Program-made: the position numbers and the translations under genes
Part shown: positions 52,947 to 56,950 of the stretch, in pieces
How positions within the stretch are numbered: the first letter of the stretch is position 1
Layout: every line of letters starts with the position of its first letter
The notes under the pieces: generated by a model
Told to the model about the DNA's origin: nothing
Databases searched by the model: none
The model's input: only the letters and a program-made list of their open reading frames with translations
NCBI GenBank assembly: GCA_902767775.1
Contig: CACXIP010000030.1
Coordinates: 498 to 57,447 of the forward strand
DNA from: an uncultured Prevotellaceae bacterium
Lineage (GTDB): Bacteria > Bacteroidota > Bacteroidia > Bacteroidales > Bacteroidaceae
Reading direction: 5' to 3'
Length of the DNA stretch: 56,950 bases

Positions 52947-54461
52947 TCAGTTATCTATGTAGACTTTCCGAGAAGAACCATTTGCCCCTCTTTCGATACA
53001 TAGTCCACGTGGCTGATTCAATCGACGTCCACCCATATCGTAATAGGTCTTGGCTATGGATTGTTCAGTCGGAGTGATGTCCTTGATGGCTGCACTGCCT
53101 TGGTCGATGATGAAGATATAGGTATTCAGGCTTCGAGCCGGCAAGGCAACCATTATCTCATCCATGGGTTCGCTGATGTCGATTTGAGATTCCTTCAAGA
53201 GAGAATTGTTGGCTGTAGACAGCAGATGAGTACCACTTTTCACCTTAAAGGGCAGTTTGATTTTCAGGTCGTGGGCATACTTTGTGGTATCGATGGCCAT
53301 GACAATCAGGGAGTCGCCCTTGATGTAGGCAGATGTCTCAAAAGCCGAGTTGGTGCCTGTAGTGACGCTCGATGTTGTTCCAAGGCGTGTTGAGCCCGTC
53401 ACATGCTTCGAGAAGTGTGACATGACATAGGCGCGTGGCAACAACGCGTTTTTTGTATTACCGGGATTGTACTTTGTCTCTCCCGTACCAACAAAGGCCC
53501 AATGGGCGCGCATATACCAGTAGATGTAACCTGTGCAGCCAGCCAGCATACATTCATTAAGTTCCTCGGCAAAAATCAGTTGCTCATGCCAGTTGGGCAG
53601 TCGGTCGATATTGTCGGTCACGGAGTGCTCCGTCATCCACACTTCCTTGCCGTATTTTGCAGCGAGTGTGGCAGCGCTCTTCATGTTGCCAAGAGGTGGA
53701 TGTCCGTAGAGATGCCCCGCAATGATGTCTATTTGGTCACGTGCCACCTCATCTCTCAAGAGCAGGTTGGAATAGCTGGGGTCGAAGCCAAGGGGTTCGG
53801 CACTGATGAGTCGCACACCATTGTATTTCTCCCTGTCAAGCATGTGTGCATAGTTTTTGACAAGGTTGAGCTGTTGTTGTGGCGTATAAAGACATCCTGA
53901 ATAATCTACCCACCAGTCGGGTTCGTTCTGGATAGACACCGCATCGACATTGACACCATTCTTCTTCATGTACTCCAAGAATGTGTTCAGCCACGGGAAG
54001 AATTTCTCATAGCAGTCCTGACGCAGTTCGCCGCGCTTTCTGCCCTGGTCATCGCTGTTGCCACCCTGCGCAGTTCCATTGGTCTTGTAATCACCCGGTG
54101 GTGACCAAGGTGTACCAAAGACAATGCCACCACGCTGCTTGACAATCTTAGCCGAAGGCAACGAGCCTTTCCAATCGTAAGGAGAATCCCAGTTGTTCCA
54201 CTCAGGAACAACAATGTCGCCAATGAAGTTGGGAGAAATCTCCATACGCATGATGTTGAGTCCGATTTTTGATGTGGGTCCGTAGAGCAGTTTTACGGGT
54301 TGTGTGTCGTTGCCGAATGGACACATGGCACCATCACAGCATGCAGCCCCAAAACCCGTTATCGTCTGGTAGCGGGTGTCGCTCACGGTAACTGTAATTA
54401 CTGCAGCATGGACAACCATAGCTGCGAACAGCACGAAAATGGAAGTTACAATTTTTCTCAT
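52947..54461 (-). CDS. Secreted glycoside hydrolase family 30 (xylanase-like)
   Basis: A 504-aa exported enzyme. Signal peptide to about residue 19; then the GH30 pattern of a (beta/alpha)8 barrel with a beta side domain: ITGFGAACCDGAM, GLNIMRMEISPNF, acid/base E180 (SIQNEPDWW), nucleophile E278 (VWMTEHSVTDN). The overall pattern is closest to subfamily 8 endoxylanases. The stretch YWYMRAHWAF has one Arg where canonical glucuronoxylanases read RR, so strict need for glucuronic acid side chains may be absent. The C-terminal YYDMGGRRLNQPRGLCIERG resembles the C-terminal module common on Prevotella secreted enzymes. Start ATG at 54461, with promoter 54492-54522. Confidence 0.9.
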   Translation of the reverse strand: MRKIVTSIFVLFAAMVVHAAVITVTVSDTRYQTITGFGAACCDGAMCPFGNDTQPVKLLYGPTSKIGLNIMRMEISPNFIGDIVVPEWNNWDSPYDWKGSLPSAKIVKQRGGIVFGTPWSPPGDYKTNGTAQGGNSDDQGRKRGELRQDCYEKFFPWLNTFLEYMKKNGVNVDAVSIQNEPDWWVDYSGCLYTPQQQLNLVKNYAHMLDREKYNGVRLISAEPLGFDPSYSNLLLRDEVARDQIDIIAGHLYGHPPLGNMKSAATLAAKYGKEVWMTEHSVTDNIDRLPNWHEQLIFAEELNECMLAGCTGYIYWYMRAHWAFVGTGETKYNPGNTKNALLPRAYVMSHFSKHVTGSTRLGTTSSVTTGTNSAFETSAYIKGDSLIVMAIDTTKYAHDLKIKLPFKVKSGTHLLSTANNSLLKESQIDISEPMDEIMVALPARSLNTYIFIIDQGSAAIKDITPTEQSIAKTYYDMGGRRLNQPRGLCIERGANGSSRKVYIDN

Positions 54462-54491
54462 TGGAATAAGAACGGTAATGAATTTCTGCTG

Positions 54492-54522
54492 CAAAGGTAC
54501 ATATTATTATCAGCATTTCAAA
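54492..54522 (-). promoter_or_regulatory. Predicted promoter of the GH30 gene
   Basis: On the minus strand TTTG (54519-54522), 19 bp, TACCTTTG (54492-54499): the best consensus promoter in the window, 30 bp before the ATG. Confidence 0.7.
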
Positions 54523-54565
54523 ACGATTGTCGAATAATAATACGAAACATCAGAAGCCGAATGGA

Positions 54566-54610
54566 GTTCACCATTGACAATTTGTTACATTCGTTCACCC
54601 ATTTGTTACA
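54566..54610. promoter_or_regulatory. Direct-repeat candidate operator between the GH30 and GH43 genes
   Basis: ATTTGTTACA occurs at 54580-54589 and 54601-54610, starts 21 bp apart (two helical turns). Each copy is preceded by GTTCACC (54566-54572 and 54593-54599). It lies between the two divergent promoters, just upstream of the expected -33 region of GH43, the place for an activator that binds as a dimer on direct repeats. Confidence 0.5.
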
Positions 54611-54640
54611 ATGTTTTCACGTCGTATGCAGGAAAAAACG

Positions 54641-54648
54641 TATCTTTG
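54641..54648 (+). promoter_or_regulatory. Predicted -7 box of the GH43 gene
   Basis: TATCTTTG, 26 bp before the ATG at 54675. The expected -33 position holds only TTTT (54614-54617), a weak match, as expected for an activator-dependent promoter. Confidence 0.5.
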
Positions 54649-54674
54649 CAAAAAATTCCAAAACTATATTTGAC

Positions 54675-55727
54675 ATGAAAAATGTTCTCCTCACACTGAC
54701 CTTTGCTGTTGTTTTTCAGACAGCAATAGCACAGGAACCACGCCGTCGTTTCAACCGCGAGGCATATACCACCGAGACGCCTATGGCTCACGACCCTGTA
54801 ATGGCCAAGGAAGGCGACACATATTATCTCTATGCCACTGGCATGGGCATCCAGCAAATGACATCGAAAGATAGGAAGACATGGACAGTGTCGCATCAAC
54901 CAGTGATGACAGTCATTCCGGGATGGACCACCGACTCCGTGCCCGGCTTCGGAAGTCATGTGTGGGCACCCGACATCATTCATTGGCACGGCCAGTGGTG
55001 GATGGCATACAGTTGTTCAACATTTGGCAAGAATGGTTCGGCAATCGGACTGCTCAGCAGTCGCTCGCTGGGTCGTAACATGTGGAAGGACGAAGGATGT
55101 ATCGTTACCTCGCACGAGAGGAAGCGCGATGCCAATGGTCGGATGATAGGTGACAATTGGAACGCCATCGACCCGAACTTCGTCATCGACGATGCTACCG
55201 ACACGCCGTGGCTGGTCTGGGGCTCGTTCTGGGATGGCATCCAATTAGCAAGGCTCGACTCTACCATGCATATCGCCAAGGGCGAACAGTCCCGCACCAT
55301 CGCCCGCCGCTACGACCCGAACTACAAGCCAACGGAACTCAACCCCACGTCGAAGTTTGCCGGCACCAACGCCATAGAGGCACCGTTTATTTTCAAACAT
55401 GGTGGATACTATTATCTCTTCGTATCATGGGACTACTGCTGCCGTGGTGCCAAGAGCAACTATCGTGTGGCCGTAGGGCGCAGCAAGACTGTAACTGGTC
55501 CGTATCTTGACCGTAACGGCAAGGATATGGCAAACGGCGGCGGCACACTCTTCCTTGAGGGAGACAAGAAGGAATGGGAAGCCGCCGGCCATTGTGCGGT
55601 CTACACTTTTGATGGTGAGGACGTGTTTATCTGCCACGGATACAGTGCCACTCAGAACGGAGCCGCCCTGCTCATCCAGCGCCCTATCGTCTGGACATCC
55701 GACGAATGGCCTGAACTGAAACCATAA
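54675..55727 (+). CDS. Secreted glycoside hydrolase family 43 (arabinanase-like)
   Basis: A 350-aa five-bladed beta-propeller enzyme with a signal peptide cleaved near residue 19 (TAIAQ). Catalytic triad: general base D40 (AHDPVMAKEGDTYYLYATG), pKa-modulating D166 (NAIDPNFVIDD) and acid E235 (NAIEAPFIFKHGGYYYLFVS). SHVWAPDIIHWHGQWWMAYSCSTFG is typical for the arabinan endo-1,5-alpha-L-arabinosidase-like subfamilies. It likely acts on arabinan or arabinoxylan side chains together with the divergent GH30 xylanase. The in-frame ATG at 54300 would start inside the GH30 gene and upstream of the promoter and is rejected. Confidence 0.9.
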   Translation: MKNVLLTLTFAVVFQTAIAQEPRRRFNREAYTTETPMAHDPVMAKEGDTYYLYATGMGIQQMTSKDRKTWTVSHQPVMTVIPGWTTDSVPGFGSHVWAPDIIHWHGQWWMAYSCSTFGKNGSAIGLLSSRSLGRNMWKDEGCIVTSHERKRDANGRMIGDNWNAIDPNFVIDDATDTPWLVWGSFWDGIQLARLDSTMHIAKGEQSRTIARRYDPNYKPTELNPTSKFAGTNAIEAPFIFKHGGYYYLFVSWDYCCRGAKSNYRVAVGRSKTVTGPYLDRNGKDMANGGGTLFLEGDKKEWEAAGHCAVYTFDGEDVFICHGYSATQNGAALLIQRPIVWTSDEWPELKP

Positions 55728-55736
55728 TGGCATCAA

Positions 55737-56075
55737 ATGACACTAAAACAACTTATACTATCTGTTAATCCAATTGATTTTCAGAGCAATGCTTTGTTTC
55801 AGCAGCTGAAGGAAATCAAACCAGAATATGGGTCAGGCGTTCGCATTAAGGTGTGCAAGAAAGGCGATACCGTCAGCGTGACCAATGTGCATGTCGGCTC
55901 TCATGGTGACATAGTTGCCAGTCCCATTGATGTGACAGACGAAACAGATCTTACCGACAAAGAGTTGTTGAAAGCCATTCTCGATGAGATGTCCAATGAA
56001 GGTTTCACTGAAGCTGACGCAGATGTTTTCTGGGACGATATGACGGACTTACAGAAAGCAAAAATCGTCAGGTAA
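55737..56075 (+). CDS. Small acidic protein of unknown function
   Basis: A 112-aa cytoplasmic protein, 9 bp after the GH43 stop. It reads LKQLILSVNPIDFQSNALFQQLKEI, then a beta-type stretch RIKVCKKGDTVSVTNVHVG, then an acidic helical half (DLTDKELLKAILDEMSNEGFTEADADVFWDDMTDLQ). No signal peptide, membrane helix or family is recognised. The following 170 bp up to 56245 hold no gene I can support. Confidence 0.6.
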   Translation: MTLKQLILSVNPIDFQSNALFQQLKEIKPEYGSGVRIKVCKKGDTVSVTNVHVGSHGDIVASPIDVTDETDLTDKELLKAILDEMSNEGFTEADADVFWDDMTDLQKAKIVR

Positions 56076-56245
56076 TACAGTGCGCCGCATCCGTTCTCTT
56101 CAATATCTTCTCTTCATTAAATATTGGGAAATCAGAAGAAGGGCTTGATGGTCCTCTTGGAACTTACCTGTCATATATGGAATATGAACGAGGCTGGCAT
56201 AGGAAGCATCGTCATTTCTTGCTGACTTCGATTTTAATGCTGCCG

Positions 56246-56935
56246 TCATTTATCCCTCGGATGAGGCCATAATTTAGGCACCAACTTAAGATATTCGGCA
56301 ATGGCACTTAAGGTAAGTCCTTTAAATTCAATACACCTTTTTTTGTTGTGTGTCCAGCTATCCATATCTTCTTCAAGATTGGCGTATGGGTAGAAATGCA
56401 TTTTACTATCCTCGTATTCGAGAATCATGCGACACTCTTGATATTCCATAATAATCCAATTATAATGATTATCTGAAACATACGCTTTGACTTCTTGCAA
56501 CCCAACTTGGTCCAAATAGCTGCGCAATCCAATATTATAAAATTTATTATTTAAAAGTTCTTTCATCAAGATGATAGCCTTTCCTAAAGGAATAGAGAGG
56601 TCATTGTTTGCAAAATCTCGTTCTGTTATTGCATCCATAAACTGCTTTATCTCCTTTAGTTTCTGTTTCAACGTTTTTTCGTTCCACGACTCCAAATCGA
56701 TACCGTCTGTTGTGACAGCATCCATCTTTCGAACCCTCAGGTGTTTGACATAGTAATTCAATTCCTCCTGACGCAGTTCCCATTCTGCAGCCATCTCCAT
56801 AAGCAGAAAGGCAACATTGAGCACCGTAAATCCCGTCTCTTCCATCAGCAATGGCGACTTCATCAATTGCACACAGGGATTGATCTCATAGTAGGCAAAC
56901 GGCAAATCTGGTATCGTATAGCGCTTGATGGTCAT
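56246..56935 (-). CDS. Protein of unknown function, possibly incomplete at its N-terminus
   Basis: A 229-aa acidic, mostly helical protein without signal peptide or membrane segment. Features: MLMEMAAEWELRQEELNYYVKHLRVRKMDAV, a charged coil (WNEKTLKQKLKEIKQFMDAIT), and a C-terminal half with aromatic pairs (HYNWIIMEYQECRMILEYEDSKMHFYPYANLEEDMDSW). The lower base composition in G and C compared with its neighbours is visible by eye. The ATG at 56935 is used, but the frame stays open to the window edge, so the true start may lie outside. Confidence 0.55.
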   Translation of the reverse strand: MTIKRYTIPDLPFAYYEINPCVQLMKSPLLMEETGFTVLNVAFLLMEMAAEWELRQEELNYYVKHLRVRKMDAVTTDGIDLESWNEKTLKQKLKEIKQFMDAITERDFANNDLSIPLGKAIILMKELLNNKFYNIGLRSYLDQVGLQEVKAYVSDNHYNWIIMEYQECRMILEYEDSKMHFYPYANLEEDMDSWTHNKKRCIEFKGLTLSAIAEYLKLVPKLWPHPRDK

Positions 56936-56950
56936 TGTCACTTGTCGATA

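Noticed and set aside
54300-54674. Upstream extension of the GH43 frame to an ATG at 54300
   Set aside because: It would overlap the GH30 gene by 160 bp, cross both promoters and precede a clear signal peptide start at 54675.
56076-56245. Short frame (about 31 codons from an ATG near 56178) between the last two genes
   Set aside because: No ribosome site or recognisable sequence; probably chance or a fragment.

Overview
The window looks like a chromosomal segment of a Bacteroidales bacterium, most likely a Prevotella-type (Prevotellaceae) species; I do not assign a species. The evidence is the fused LpxC-FabZ protein, the long (~390 aa) PurM, many secreted glycoside hydrolases and lipoproteins with Bacteroidetes-type signal peptides, and promoters of the TTTG-N19/20-TAnnTTTG kind instead of the Enterobacteria -35/-10 pattern. 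No rRNA, tRNA, CRISPR array, transposase or phage gene was found.

Layout. 1-5532 (minus): a tolC-hlyD-permease-permease efflux operon, cut at the left edge. 5675-7183 (plus): a divergent response regulator/histidine kinase pair that probably controls it. 7222-12661: a small secreted protein, a secreted GH2 enzyme, a TPM-domain membrane protein and a small lipoprotein. 12662-13870 (minus): pncB. 14072-17110: a very large secreted dockerin plus beta-helix carbohydrate-binding protein, closed by a clear terminator. 17298-20773: five overlapping genes (MaoC, FolK, LPS-kinase-like, GT10, LicD), meeting a convergent CDP-glycerol-phosphotransferase-like gene and a divergent class V aminotransferase; this looks like a surface-glycan decoration locus. 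23161-30852: M64 peptidase, TPR protein, cdd, beta-helix lipoprotein, DEDDh exonuclease, an unrecognised protein and a WG-repeat protein. 31042-33744 (minus): ridA, an ECF sigma/membrane-protein pair and mutY.

33901-52925 is a long plus-strand housekeeping block: phoH, purC, menG, aroE, purM, a 58-aa membrane protein, prfA, pyrF, an HD-domain hydrolase, lpxD, lpxC-fabZ, lpxA, miaA, PBP1A, a PIF1-like helicase, engB and an ABC-F ATPase. 52947-55727 is a divergent GH30/GH43 pair for xylan-type substrates, with a direct-repeat candidate operator between them. Two unrecognised proteins end the window.

The most unusual structure is a set of short tandem-repeat arrays (7-, 8- or 9-bp units) that start at, or within about 8 bp of, the stop codon of an upstream gene at six separate places, all in the plus-strand gene direction. 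Two of the arrays end in the same non-repeat tail. A second oddity is a REP-like palindrome pair sitting in frame inside the tolC gene and translated as an extra ~33 residues. A third is an 18-bp-arm perfect inverted repeat that overlaps two interlocked promoters ahead of the TPM gene.
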